Of a stretch of DNA of 64,000 nucleotides, positions 39,509 to 48,375 are shown piece by piece (the stretch's first letter is position 1; each line of letters begins with the position of its first letter). The notes beneath the pieces are model-generated. The model did not search any database, was not told where the DNA came from, and worked only from the letters and a program-made list of their open reading frames with translations. Made by a program: the position numbers and the translations under genes. This DNA comes from an uncultured Sulfuricurvum sp. (GTDB lineage: Bacteria; Campylobacterota; Campylobacteria; Campylobacterales; Sulfurimonadaceae): positions 62,001-126,000 of the forward strand of contig CAIMUF010000059.1 of the NCBI GenBank assembly GCA_903844635.1. The letters are read 5' to 3'.

Positions 39509-40279
39509 TTAGTTTGACAATTGGTTTGTAAGTAACCGCATTTCCTCTTTCATCTTATCTCCACATCCCTTAAAGTCGAATCCTTCATTGCAACTTTTTG
39601 CTGAAAGCTCCAATTCTCTTGCTAACTCATACAGTTTCATAAACTGCATATTCCCGGCACTGCCCTTTAGAGAATGAGCATATTTTTCAATTTTAAAATA
39701 CTCTTTTGAGTCCAAAATTGTATGTAATGTTGTAATTATTGCGTCTGCTTCCTCTAAAAAACACGAAATAAGAGCTGGAATATGTTTTACTTTTACCCCT
39801 ATTTTCATCGCTAATGCTTCATAATTCACGGAATCGCTCTTTGCCGTGGAAGCAATGCTGCTTTTGACTGTTTTTTCAATAATAGCATTCTCTTGATTTT
39901 TATTATTTACCTTTGCAATCTCATGGGCAACAAAATGGTTAAAATGTTTGGTATTGATCGGTTTGCGTAGGAATCGTTTCGCTCCGATATGTTTCATGTG
40001 CATAATGTCACTATAGTGTTCATCTGCACTGACAATAAAGAGCATGGAAACAAACCGTTGTGAAAGCTCTAAAAGTTTCCCAACAAACTCGAAGCCATCC
40101 ATTCCCGGCATGTTGATATCGCTAAAAATAATATCCGCGCCGTTTTTTTCAATGTATTCCAGCGCATTATATCCATCACTAAAAAGAGAAATACCTTTAT
40201 CCGGGGCTCCCAACTCCAGTAAAAGGGCATGAATCGTTAACAATACCGTCTTGGAGTCGTCGAGTACCACAATTTTCAT
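39509..40279 (-). CDS. Response regulator receiver fused to Hpt domain
   Basis: 256 residues from the ATG at 40279 (AGGA 6 nt upstream); the open frame extends to 40615 but that part overlaps the divergent gene and is not protein-like. REC domain (1-120): VLDDSKTV, phospho-Asp in DINMPGMDGFE, Lys in RKPI. Hpt domain (about 160-250) with the phospho-His in YAHSLKGSAGN. A relay protein without a DNA-binding output, probably passing phosphate within a multi-step phosphorelay; no kinase is adjacent. Confidence 0.9.
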   Translation of the reverse strand: MKIVVLDDSKTVLLTIHALLLELGAPDKGISLFSDGYNALEYIEKNGADIIFSDINMPGMDGFEFVGKLLELSQRFVSMLFIVSADEHYSDIMHMKHIGAKRFLRKPINTKHFNHFVAHEIAKVNNKNQENAIIEKTVKSSIASTAKSDSVNYEALAMKIGVKVKHIPALISCFLEEADAIITTLHTILDSKEYFKIEKYAHSLKGSAGNMQFMKLYELARELELSAKSCNEGFDFKGCGDKMKEEMRLLTNQLSN

Positions 40280-40361
40280 TGTATTCCTGATGAAAAAATT
40301 TAATATACTAGCGTACCATAATATTACTATAATGTCATAACTTTTAGTAACTGAGATATTG

Positions 40362-41276
40362 ATGCACCTTGAATACACCTCTCCTCGAACGTCTTTTATG
40401 ACGATCTTAAAATGGCAACTCTCCAAGCGATTAATGGCCAAGGATTCATCGAGGACTTCGATGATTACACACCACCTCGATAAACTCCCGGAGGGTGAAT
40501 ATACGTTATGGCTTGGGCATGCAACCCTTTGGATTGGTTTGGAGAACAAACACATCGCTATTGACCCTGTTTTAGATTCTATTCCTCTGTTTAAACGATT
40601 TACTGAGCTGCCCATCCCTCAAGAGCAATTGCACGCGGATGTAATCCTCCTCACCCATGCCCACTACGACCATTTTGACAAGCCCTCGGTTTTGAGTCTG
40701 CTGAAAAAAAATCCTGAGAGCATCATCGTAGCACCTGTAGGATTTTGGCGTTATCTAAAAGGACATATTTCCCGAGACAAATGTTTTGAGCTGGAGTGGT
40801 GGGAGTCGGTCATGATAGGGGGACTTTTTATTACCTTGACCCCTAGCAAGCACTGGAGCAAACGAACTCCTTTTGATACCAACAAGGCACTGTGGGGAGG
40901 ATATGTCATTCAAAATAATGAACAATGTATTTATCACAGTGGAGATACGGCGATTGGAGATCATTTCAAAGAGATAGGGGAAAGATTCGAAATTAACGAA
41001 GCATTTTTACCCATCGGAGCCTATCGGCCAGAAGAGATAATGAAACACAATCACACAAACCCTCCCGAAGCGCTGGAGGCGTGTGAACTGTTGGGAGCTA
41101 AAATACTCATACCCATCCATTATGGAACGTTCAGGCTCTCGGATGAGCCCTTAGATGAGCCACTGGAGTGGTTTAATGCTTTGACGAGTGAGAATACCTA
41201 TCCCTTTGAGACTATAGCTCTAGGGATTGGGGAGGTTTATCGTTTTAGTAAAACGTCCACATTTAAATCAATCTGA
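40362..41276 (+). CDS. Metallo-beta-lactamase-fold hydrolase (UlaG/NAPE-PLD-like)
   Basis: 304 residues. The metal site is THAHYDHFDKPS (HxHxDH, about 103-114), with further ligands in HSGDTAIGDHF and IPIHYGTF; LGHATLWIGLE precedes it, as in the UlaG and NAPE-PLD-like group. Cytosolic, substrate unknown. ATG at 40362 chosen over the TTG just before it. The 3' end overlaps the convergent yceI-like gene by 40 nt. Confidence 0.87.
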   Translation: MHLEYTSPRTSFMTILKWQLSKRLMAKDSSRTSMITHHLDKLPEGEYTLWLGHATLWIGLENKHIAIDPVLDSIPLFKRFTELPIPQEQLHADVILLTHAHYDHFDKPSVLSLLKKNPESIIVAPVGFWRYLKGHISRDKCFELEWWESVMIGGLFITLTPSKHWSKRTPFDTNKALWGGYVIQNNEQCIYHSGDTAIGDHFKEIGERFEINEAFLPIGAYRPEEIMKHNHTNPPEALEACELLGAKILIPIHYGTFRLSDEPLDEPLEWFNALTSENTYPFETIALGIGEVYRFSKTSTFKSI

Positions 41277-41764
41277 TCACGTACTTTCATAAACATCATA
41301 CTGGGTGGTATGATTCCAAAATCGGACATTTTCATGCCGCCTGTTGCTTTAATACGTACTTTATTTCCTTCCTCGACAATGCTTCCGTCAAAGCTCATCG
41401 GTTTACTCACACCATGCAAACTCATTGTACCTTTAAGGGTATAGTTGTCTCCACTTTTAGCTACGACATCTTTGACTTCAAAAACCGCTTTTGGAAACAA
41501 TGAAGATTCTACTGTCTCGTGCATATGTTCGTCGCGTTTTTTATTGTCACTGTAAAGATCACTCATTGATATTTCAATTGACCCTTTGAGCGTTGAAGGG
41601 TTGGCATCCATGGCTAAATGCGACGTTGCTTTTTTAGTGAATGGGTCGATGGTACTATCGGCAACCATTTCGGTATGGGCTCTAATAACTCCTGATTCAA
41701 AACTTAAATTACCGGCATACATCGATGCAACTAAAGCTAACACTGCGAGACTTACTTTTTTCAT
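41237..41764 (-). CDS. YceI-family periplasmic lipid-binding protein
   Basis: 175 residues with a signal peptide (1-18, ending SMYAG) and a YceI lipocalin-like barrel: SFESGVIRAHTEM near the start, then SIEISMSDLYSD, KAVFEVKDV, LKGTMSLHGVSKPMSFDG and a C-terminal DQIDLNVDVLLKR. YceI proteins bind isoprenoid-type lipids in the periplasm. Last gene of a six-gene coupled operon; its start overlaps the preceding stop (ATGA). Confidence 0.9.
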   Translation of the reverse strand: MKKVSLAVLALVASMYAGNLSFESGVIRAHTEMVADSTIDPFTKKATSHLAMDANPSTLKGSIEISMSDLYSDNKKRDEHMHETVESSLFPKAVFEVKDVVAKSGDNYTLKGTMSLHGVSKPMSFDGSIVEEGNKVRIKATGGMKMSDFGIIPPSMMFMKVRDQIDLNVDVLLKR

Positions 41765-42714
41765 ACTGTTCTCCTAAAATAAAATGGATAGATAAGAGCA
41801 AAAGCTCCTAAGATAACAAGGCTAATCCAAAGCTGATGATCGAGTGCAACCAAATTTGCCATCGACGATGCGCCCCAGCCTACTCCCACCATGGCGATTC
41901 CGATACTTCGGACATCCCCCATCTGCGTCAACTCACGAAACAGTAAAACATTATAGAATGAAATAACAATCGGATAGATAACCGCAAGTACTATCGGCTG
42001 ATGCGCATAAAATACCCCATAGCTTAGAGTAAAAAGTCCCAGTATGACCCATGTACTTTTCATCAATGTTTTGCCATAACGAAACGCCAAATAAACACCA
42101 AGTAGATGAGATACAATAATCAGGGCTGTATAATGACCCCAAATATCCATTTCACCTGAGCGACTCAGCGTCTCAAACAAAGCGGAATCTGCAAAAATCC
42201 ACACCATCATTACGCCAATCATTGTCCAGTTCATCGAATGGATTTTAGACTTTGATTTTATCGGAAGTGTCGAAAAATAGAGCGCAATCAGTGAAATACT
42301 GGGCAAAACAATGGCTATGATTCCCCGCTGTTGGAACGGATACGTATAAAGAGCTGTTCCTACAGCGTACGAGAGAGCAAGTCCCAGTGCGAGATTTTTT
42401 CGGCTTTGTTCGCGAAAGACATAAAGCATTAACGGTGTTGTATACCCTATCATAAATCCAAAAGCCAACAGGACGCCCAGTGAATAATCGGGATAAAACC
42501 ACGAGATCATAATCTGCGTACCGAACATAAAAAAAAGCTCTTCTTTGATTTCCAGATGCTTCCAGTATGCTGCAAGCAAACTCCCCAAAACTCCTCCGAT
42601 TGGAAGCGTATAAAGATCGTGAAGGTGAGAGTTAAATGCTCCCACAACTCCCGTTTGTGCAATTAGGAGATAATAAAGCAACTGAGAACTAAGAACAATG
42701 ACGAGCATATTCAT
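41761..42714 (-). CDS. Polytopic membrane protein of unknown function
   Basis: 317 residues with about nine to ten hydrophobic helices and short loops; MFS-like in feel but with no recognisable MFS motif. Notable: NSHLHDLYTLPIGG (about 28-41) with two His near the membrane, and SGEMDIWGHYTALIIVSHLLG. No soluble domain. Embedded by ATGA overlaps between the oxidase-subunit-like gene and yceI, so it works with them. Transport of a metal, haem or lipid is only a guess. Confidence 0.65.
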   Translation of the reverse strand: MNMLVIVLSSQLLYYLLIAQTGVVGAFNSHLHDLYTLPIGGVLGSLLAAYWKHLEIKEELFFMFGTQIMISWFYPDYSLGVLLAFGFMIGYTTPLMLYVFREQSRKNLALGLALSYAVGTALYTYPFQQRGIIAIVLPSISLIALYFSTLPIKSKSKIHSMNWTMIGVMMVWIFADSALFETLSRSGEMDIWGHYTALIIVSHLLGVYLAFRYGKTLMKSTWVILGLFTLSYGVFYAHQPIVLAVIYPIVISFYNVLLFRELTQMGDVRSIGIAMVGVGWGASSMANLVALDHQLWISLVILGAFALIYPFYFRRTV

Positions 42715-44246
42715 TTACGCAAGCCTAAGAAATAAATCATGGCATACAAACCATCATAAAAGGCAATCAACAATGCCAGTTCATCCAAAATTCCTGCCAT
42801 ATACAAAGCGGCGAACGTCGAAGAGATGAGGAGACGGATGATGGCGCTGAGGCTTGCGAGACGATCTTCATCCTCATGCAGTCCAAACCAATGAATTATC
42901 CCCGTTCCCATGACAAAGGCAAACACAACATACTCATACGTTCCAGTAAACGTGAATCCAAGCAATCCAAAAAGCCAACCCCCTGCGATCAGCAAAGCCA
43001 ACCCTCCCAGTGCGTCCCCTAAAAATCCTATCAAATGATAAATTTTTAACGGAGTATTGATAGGAATAATCAATCGGTCGTACAGTATTTTTGCGACTAA
43101 AACAACAATCAACACTCCGAAAATAGCACGCAGGATCAAAAAGGGTTCAATGCTTCCGCCAATCAATCCCGCCTCAATAAGACCTGCGAAAGAAAGAGAC
43201 AGTGCCATTAAGCCAATCAGGAATGTCCAGAGCGTTGCGTACAACCGTTTAAAAAGTGACGGCAAAAGATGGTAAGCGATAGAGAGTGCCATAAACGCCA
43301 CTCCCAAGCCCATGGCGATATGCGCATGTCCCACGACCAAGTCGTTACGATGTATCAGAGCTCGAAGCTCAGGGATAAAAAGGATATTTCCCTCAATATC
43401 GACAAAGATAAACGCCGCAATGGAAAGGATCAGATAAGGATTTATTTTAAATCGTATTCCCGCATCCCGAAGCCAAATCCACAATAGCGGCAGATACAAT
43501 AACGTCAAATACTGAAAAAACCACTCTTCATGGTAGCTCAGAGTGTGGAAAAAATTACGAATTATCAGTGAAGTGACATATCCTGCCAGCGGGGCAATCC
43601 ACAACCAATGAAAACGTGGTGTAAAAGCTTTAGGTGCAGAAAGTTTAATAAGCAGATAATAAATCGGAATAAGGGCAAAACTCATTCCCAGCGTATTGTC
43701 CCCGTGAGGTCCTACGAGAGTTTTTTCTACCTGACCGTATTGAGGATTCATCAAAACTACCAAAGCGATGGGGGCGGCGATGACCGCTAAAAGCGACACG
43801 TTCACCCATAATGGACGTTTTTCATAACGCTTCAGTGCATCCAAAAGTGCCAAGAGATAAAACAGCCCGCTAAAGGCGAGGAGAAAGTTCAGCTGATACG
43901 GAAAATCGTAAAACGGCAATCCTCGAATGTTTCCAAAAAGAAGTGCCATGCTCATGAAGAGTAAAAAAACATTCCAAACGACGAAATATCGTGCCAAATG
44001 CTTCAAACCGTTTTGACTCAAAACACCCTCTTTTTCAAACAGCGCAAAAGGCAACAATGAGAGAATGAGCGGAAAGAAACCGTACAACATTTGTGAAATA
44101 TGAAGAGATCTAGCCCGTTCAGGGGAAAGCAGGGTCATGGAAGCATCCAATCCTAGCACTTCCACTGCGTACACAAGACCTGCAAAAAGTCCTAAAAAGA
44201 GCCAAAATAAAAGAAGAGGGAGATTATCGTTTAAGAATTTTGACAA
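42711..44246 (-). CDS. cbb3-oxidase subunit I (CcoN)-like membrane protein lacking one CuB histidine
   Basis: About 511 residues, twelve or more helices. Landmarks line up with CcoN: RSLHISQMLYGF (low-spin haem His, helix II), GPHGDNTLGM (aligns with GHNAVGF, first CuB His), RNFFHTLSYHEE (aligns with PHHLHY; the first His of the pair is Phe, codon 43548-43550), and VGHAHIAMGLGVAF (aligns with GHVHSGALGWVGF, helix X haem ligands). No CcoO/CcoP genes are adjacent. TTG at 44246 is the best start (GGAGG 9 nt upstream); ATG 44255 abuts that site. Enzymatic activity is doubtful. Confidence 0.7.
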   Translation of the reverse strand: MSKFLNDNLPLLLFWLFLGLFAGLVYAVEVLGLDASMTLLSPERARSLHISQMLYGFFPLILSLLPFALFEKEGVLSQNGLKHLARYFVVWNVFLLFMSMALLFGNIRGLPFYDFPYQLNFLLAFSGLFYLLALLDALKRYEKRPLWVNVSLLAVIAAPIALVVLMNPQYGQVEKTLVGPHGDNTLGMSFALIPIYYLLIKLSAPKAFTPRFHWLWIAPLAGYVTSLIIRNFFHTLSYHEEWFFQYLTLLYLPLLWIWLRDAGIRFKINPYLILSIAAFIFVDIEGNILFIPELRALIHRNDLVVGHAHIAMGLGVAFMALSIAYHLLPSLFKRLYATLWTFLIGLMALSLSFAGLIEAGLIGGSIEPFLILRAIFGVLIVVLVAKILYDRLIIPINTPLKIYHLIGFLGDALGGLALLIAGGWLFGLLGFTFTGTYEYVVFAFVMGTGIIHWFGLHEDEDRLASLSAIIRLLISSTFAALYMAGILDELALLIAFYDGLYAMIYFLGLRK

Positions 44247-44859
44247 TTTTTCCATCCTCCATTTCAATGATTGTATCGGCGTAGTCCGCTATTTTTTTAT
44301 CATGGGAAGCGACCACAAATCCTGTCCCTTCCTGCGAAAAATGCTTGAACAATTCATACACACCCAACGCATTTTTCGTATCCAGATTACCCGTTGGTTC
44401 ATCCGCAAACACTACGGCAGGACGGTTTACCAAAGCTCGTGCGATAGCGGCGCGCTGACGCTCTCCTCCTGAAACTTCATCGCTGTAACGAGCTGCTAAG
44501 CGCCCAATTCCTAAACTTTCCATGAGCGATTCAACGCTGTCCTCATCCAAAGCAGAAAGGGCAATGTTTTCCCGCAACGTCAAATAAGAGATAAGATAGT
44601 GAAACTGAAACACAAATCCGATGTTGTGCCGTCTAAACACATCAATATTTCCTAGCTCGCTGATGGCTTTTTCATCAAAGGTCACTTCTCCGCTTGTCGG
44701 ATTAAGAAGGGTTGATAGAATCGACAAAAGTGTTGTTTTTCCGCTTCCGCTCTCTCCGATAATTGCCGTAAAACTCCCTGCTTCAATTGAGATGTCGACA
44801 CCGCGTAAGACATGTTCAATACCATAATAATGCTCTATATTTTTAGCTTGGATTCTCAT
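44224..44859 (-). CDS. LolD/MacB-type ABC transporter ATPase
   Basis: 211 residues: Walker A GESGSGKTTLLS, Q-loop FVFQFHYLISYLT, signature VSGGERQRAAIARAL, Walker B VVFADEPTGNLD, H-loop VASHD. The sequence type is that of type VII (LolD, MacB, FtsE-like) ATPases that work with FtsX-type permeases; the permease is encoded directly upstream with an ATGA overlap. The 3' end overlaps the start of the oxidase-like gene. Confidence 0.93.
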   Translation of the reverse strand: MRIQAKNIEHYYGIEHVLRGVDISIEAGSFTAIIGESGSGKTTLLSILSTLLNPTSGEVTFDEKAISELGNIDVFRRHNIGFVFQFHYLISYLTLRENIALSALDEDSVESLMESLGIGRLAARYSDEVSGGERQRAAIARALVNRPAVVFADEPTGNLDTKNALGVYELFKHFSQEGTGFVVASHDKKIADYADTIIEMEDGKIVKILKR

Positions 44860-45935
44860 GCCCCGCCTCGCTGTATCAGTGTCATTGGATCAATACGAGC
44901 GGCATAGATCGCAGGAAGTAACGTCCCCAACATCGCCATCACGACTGAGACCACGAAAACATTGACTACCAATGAGACTGTGATTTCACCGTTAATGTAC
45001 CCTTGAAACTTATCCGCATGCTCTATCAGCTCTAAAACACCAAGCGACAAGGCCAAAGCGAAAGAAAACGCAACCAATGCAATAATCAATGTTTCCGCCA
45101 AAAGCTTTTTGATAATCACCCACGAGGAGAGTCCGATGGAACGCATAATTCCAAACTCCGTTTTACGATCATTGACCACCATGCTCATCATGCTCACAAT
45201 CCCCAAAATTCCCATCAAAAAGGCCATCGCTCCAATCACATCGGAACTTGTTTTTATGATTTTGAACTGATTATAGGAATCGATGAAGCTATCCGTGGTT
45301 TTGGCTTCTATGTCGGGATTTAAAGTATTGATTTTTTTTACGACCCTATCACTTTTTGCCAAATCATCCAAACTGACCAAAAAAATCGATGCACTTTTGT
45401 GAAACAATACTCCGCCATCGTGTAAATTCATCACCACACCACCATCTTCAAACCCGATACGGCTTTTAAACACACCACTTACGACAAATTTTTGCTTGGA
45501 GAGGATGATTGTTTTTGGATGCTTAAGAGTCTCATAAATTTTAGAACCCAGTATCACTTCACCGTTTTTTGGCGTAGAGCCTTGGGTCAACGTATAGCTC
45601 TTAAAACGGTTTTCACTGACCCCATAAATCCCCACAATAGGAAGAGGCTCAACCGGTGCAGCTCCTAAAATCAAAGCACCTGCTTCACGTACACCCTCTA
45701 TCTGAGCGATATTATCTACCATCGAACGATTAATGTCACTGAAAAAAGTATCGGCGATCCCTTTTTGCGTGACGATAATGTCCCCATCGGTTTTGAGCAT
45801 TGCCGAATACATACTCACTACCCCGCCTGAGATAGCGCTGATGAGAAAAATGGCCGCAATAGAGACACTCATGCTCATAAAGATGAGTGCGGTCTTAAAG
45901 CGGTTCTTTCGAAGCGCCTTAATCGGGGTTATCAC
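44856..45935 (-). CDS. FtsX/MacB-type ABC transporter permease
   Basis: 359 residues: N-terminal helix (about 16-38), a MacB-type periplasmic core domain (about 45-225), then three helices (about 235-350) in the FtsX arrangement, ending LLPAIYAARIDPMTLIQRGGA, the common MacB/LolC C-terminal box. With the downstream ATPase it forms a mechanotransmission-type transporter acting in the periplasm. Overlaps neighbours by ATGA on both sides. Confidence 0.9.
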   Translation of the reverse strand: MITPIKALRKNRFKTALIFMSMSVSIAAIFLISAISGGVVSMYSAMLKTDGDIIVTQKGIADTFFSDINRSMVDNIAQIEGVREAGALILGAAPVEPLPIVGIYGVSENRFKSYTLTQGSTPKNGEVILGSKIYETLKHPKTIILSKQKFVVSGVFKSRIGFEDGGVVMNLHDGGVLFHKSASIFLVSLDDLAKSDRVVKKINTLNPDIEAKTTDSFIDSYNQFKIIKTSSDVIGAMAFLMGILGIVSMMSMVVNDRKTEFGIMRSIGLSSWVIIKKLLAETLIIALVAFSFALALSLGVLELIEHADKFQGYINGEITVSLVVNVFVVSVVMAMLGTLLPAIYAARIDPMTLIQRGGA

Positions 45936-46390
45936 TGCTCGATCGCTTGTTTGAGTTCTGTTGTGGTGGAGACAAACTGGATTTGTGTCAAGAAATTCCC
46001 CCGAAATTTCATGACCGTGATTTTTTCTTCTTGGGCAGGAAATTTTAGCCCCTGCTCTTCATCACGGATCAACAAAACAGTATGGGCATATTTGCGCATT
46101 TTTGGAAGAGCAAATGCTTCGGTGATAAAATTGGGCATTTGGCTAATATCCGCAACAAATGCTGAATTGTTCTTTTTTAAATACCCTTTATCCTGTGTGG
46201 ACAAATACTCATTGACGGTCGCTCCTGTACCTTTTTCAAATGCCATAATCAACGTTTTTGGCATCACTTTAAGGGTGCTTTTTTTCCCAAACTGATCTTG
46301 TAAATCCAATGGCATAACCGATTGCCCCATTTTATAAGGAGCTCCAAAAAGACTTATCGCAACAAGAGCAAACATAACAACTTTTTTCAT
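45932..46390 (-). CDS. Periplasmic thioredoxin-fold-like protein without cysteines
   Basis: 152 residues with a signal peptide (1-16, ending LFGAP). The mature part resembles a thioredoxin/AhpC-type domain (LDLQDQFGKKSTL, then KTLIMAFEKG) but has no CxxC or peroxidatic cysteine, so it is more likely a binding or chaperone protein than a redox enzyme. First gene of the six-gene operon, overlapping the FtsX gene by ATGA. Confidence 0.6.
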   Translation of the reverse strand: MKKVVMFALVAISLFGAPYKMGQSVMPLDLQDQFGKKSTLKVMPKTLIMAFEKGTGATVNEYLSTQDKGYLKKNNSAFVADISQMPNFITEAFALPKMRKYAHTVLLIRDEEQGLKFPAQEEKITVMKFRGNFLTQIQFVSTTTELKQAIEQ

Positions 46391-46542
46391 AACAATCCTT
46401 TAGTTAATTCAATAAAAGTGTAACCTATCAAGGGTAAATGGTTTGCTTTTTCGCGAAGAATACAAATGGTTTATGAATTTTTAATGAAGAAGAATCTTAA
46501 CGGCGATGTAAAGATTAATATACAATTATAAGTAATAATATT

Positions 46543-46571
46543 TTGTTATTTTAAGTTTATGTTAGTATAAT
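46543..46571 (+). promoter_or_regulatory. Promoter of the broken secretion locus
   Basis: TTGTTA at 46543-46548, 17-nt spacer, TATAAT at 46566-46571, 43 nt before the ATG at 46614. It appears intact although the genes behind it are broken. Confidence 0.55.
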
Positions 46572-46613
46572 TCAAAAAAACAATTAAAAACCTTATTCTA
46601 TTTAGGCTTAAAA

Positions 46614-46832
46614 ATGACGCATAGGCAACTTTTTACTTTTTCTCTCTTGTTTTTTTCCGTTTGTATGTACGGAGCTCCTATCTTGGATACTCCTCTTAAA
46701 AATGAACAGCAACGTCAAATTTTTGAACAACTTCAGAAAATTGATACAACAATTCCCTCCTCATCTCTTAAAAAAGTGGATGAAAATCATACTGTACCCA
46801 TCATCTGTCAACACCAACTACAGTTCGAGTAA
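46614..46832 (+). pseudogene. N-terminal remnant of a two-partner-secretion transporter (TpsB/FhaC-like)
   Basis: 72 codons: a signal peptide (residues 1-20, ending MYGAP), then a Gln-rich helix (KNEQQRQIFEQLQKID) and a Pro/Ser linker, the layout of the N-terminal plug helix and linker of ShlB/FhaC-type TpsB proteins. The POTRA and barrel domains (about 500 residues) are missing; the frame stops at 46832. From about 46800 the DNA encodes exoprotein sequence in the +1 frame instead. Read as the 5' scar of a deletion; TpsB identity rests on pattern, not a search. Confidence 0.55.
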
Positions 46833-48015
46833 CAGCATGAACGTAGGAGCATCCTATTCGGATACACTCAACAAAGAGAAGAACGAACATAAAGATAAGA
46901 CCACCCTCACCACCAGTTTCAGTACAGGTATGACCTACGAGCGGACAAAAACACTCGCCACTCTCGGACAAGGTAATATCAATATCACCGACAAAGAGAA
47001 CAGTGACGATCTAGCACGTCTCAACACCGACACCACCCAAGTGGATAAATCGCTCATTAAAACCTCTATGGGGACTAAAGTCGATGCGACACTGGATACA
47101 CGGTTGCTGACTGAGGATGGACGGAAGGAGATTAAAAATGAAACCAAAGAACTTGTACAATCTCCAGGAAAAGCATATGATACGATGTTTGTTCAAACTG
47201 CGGACGTATATATCGTCGAACAAGATGGAACAAGTCGAAAACTAACTGAAAGTGAAAAATCAAACTTTATTCAAAGTAGCGATGGAAAAGTGCATATCGC
47301 TACAAATGGTATTTTTAATGATCAAATGGCAGCAGCTAAATACGCTGCACAACATAGTAGTTCGGAGGGTGCGCAATATGTTGTTTATTTTCCACAAGCA
47401 GACAATGCAGTTTCGGAACTGCTGGTTGCAGGGTATCAGAAATTTTTAGAAGGGGATACCATTGGTTTAACAAATGCAACACAAGAGATTAAAAATTTGA
47501 CGAATAAGTACGGACAAGAAGGATTACAATTGGATGGACACAGTCGAGGAAGTTTAACAATTGGTAATGCACTTGATTCTATAGCTACCCAACCTAATGC
47601 GCAAGGAAGTCTCAGTAATACAACCATCAACTTTTTTGGTCCTGCACAAAACGTTCTTAATGCCGATGAACAACTTAGTTATTTACAAAACCGTGATGCC
47701 GCTACCAATCTTGATACGAAAAACAATATGGTCATTCACTATATGAACAATGCAGCTGATCCCGTCGGAACCTACATCGGCGGCAATGCACCTACCGGAG
47801 GGACGATTCCTCAAACAGAGCCGATTACGACCACAATCGTTTCAGGTATCCCCGTGAGTAATGCCAATACTAATCTCAATGAGATGGTTAGGGCTGGAAC
47901 GGGGCAAGCAAATACTTCGCATAACTCATATGGAAATGCAAAGCAAGAGAGTTTAGATAGCTTTTGGGGTGGAAAAACTCCAAACCTGACACCAATCCGA
48001 ACGTATACCAAATAA
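46702..48015 (+). pseudogene. 3' fragment of a haemagglutinin-type exoprotein (TpsA) with lipase-like effector domain
   Basis: Open to 48015 (up to 437 codons), but exoprotein-like sequence starts only at about 46804 (VNTNYSSSNSMNVGASYS); before that it is the tpsB remnant read out of frame. The first part (to about 47130) is typical filamentous-haemagglutinin C-terminal repeat (LATLGQGNINI). The rest is an alpha/beta-hydrolase-like domain: GHSRG nucleophile elbow (47537-47551), ADPVG, and SHNSY as possible Ser-Asp-His triad. No start or signal of its own, so probably not exported. A lipoprotein gene follows after 9 nt. Confidence 0.7.
47685..47721 (+). repeat. 37-nt duplicated segment, copy A (inside effector domain)
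   Basis: Encodes QNRDAATNLDTK. 35 of 37 bases equal 48364-48400. Confidence 0.9.
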
Positions 48016-48024
48016 GGAATTCTA

Positions 48025-48375
48025 ATGTATAAAAAAATGCTTATCTTTATATTAATGCTTATCCTGTTCGCAGGGTGTCACGGTAAACCACCAGCACCAC
48101 AAACACATGAAGATTGGGTTAAATTAGGGTATTCACCATCGGATGTTTATAACGCATTATTAGCCTGCGGGTTTAATAGAAGATACAATCAAATATATGG
48201 ATTAACACATGAACAAATTGCCGAAGGGGAGTTTTGTATGACTCGAAATGGGTTTAAATTAAAAGAAGGGCATCACATTACATGTGATTTTTATTCCTCA
48301 AAAGACCTCTCAGCATGTCAAGAATATATACGCCAAAAAGGTGTAGAAAATTTGATCACAGTAACAAAACCGTGA
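48025..48375 (+). CDS. Small lipoprotein, candidate immunity protein
   Basis: 116 residues. Signal peptide II with lipobox LFAGC (Cys18), then a small domain (HEDWVKLGYSPSDVYNALLACGF, GEFCMTRNGF) with four further cysteines, of a type often seen beside polymorphic-toxin genes. Directly follows the lipase-like exoprotein fragment, as periplasmic immunity lipoproteins follow lipase effectors. Its last codons (TKP-stop) lie within the 37-nt duplicated segment, so its original C-terminus may have been replaced. No experimental function known to me. Confidence 0.65.
   Translation: MYKKMLIFILMLILFAGCHGKPPAPQTHEDWVKLGYSPSDVYNALLACGFNRRYNQIYGLTHEQIAEGEFCMTRNGFKLKEGHHITCDFYSSKDLSACQEYIRQKGVENLITVTKP

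Noticed and set aside
40280-40615. N-terminal extension of the REC-Hpt frame
   Set aside because: It overlaps the divergent MBL-fold gene; the REC domain starts exactly at the ATG at 40279 with a good ribosome site.
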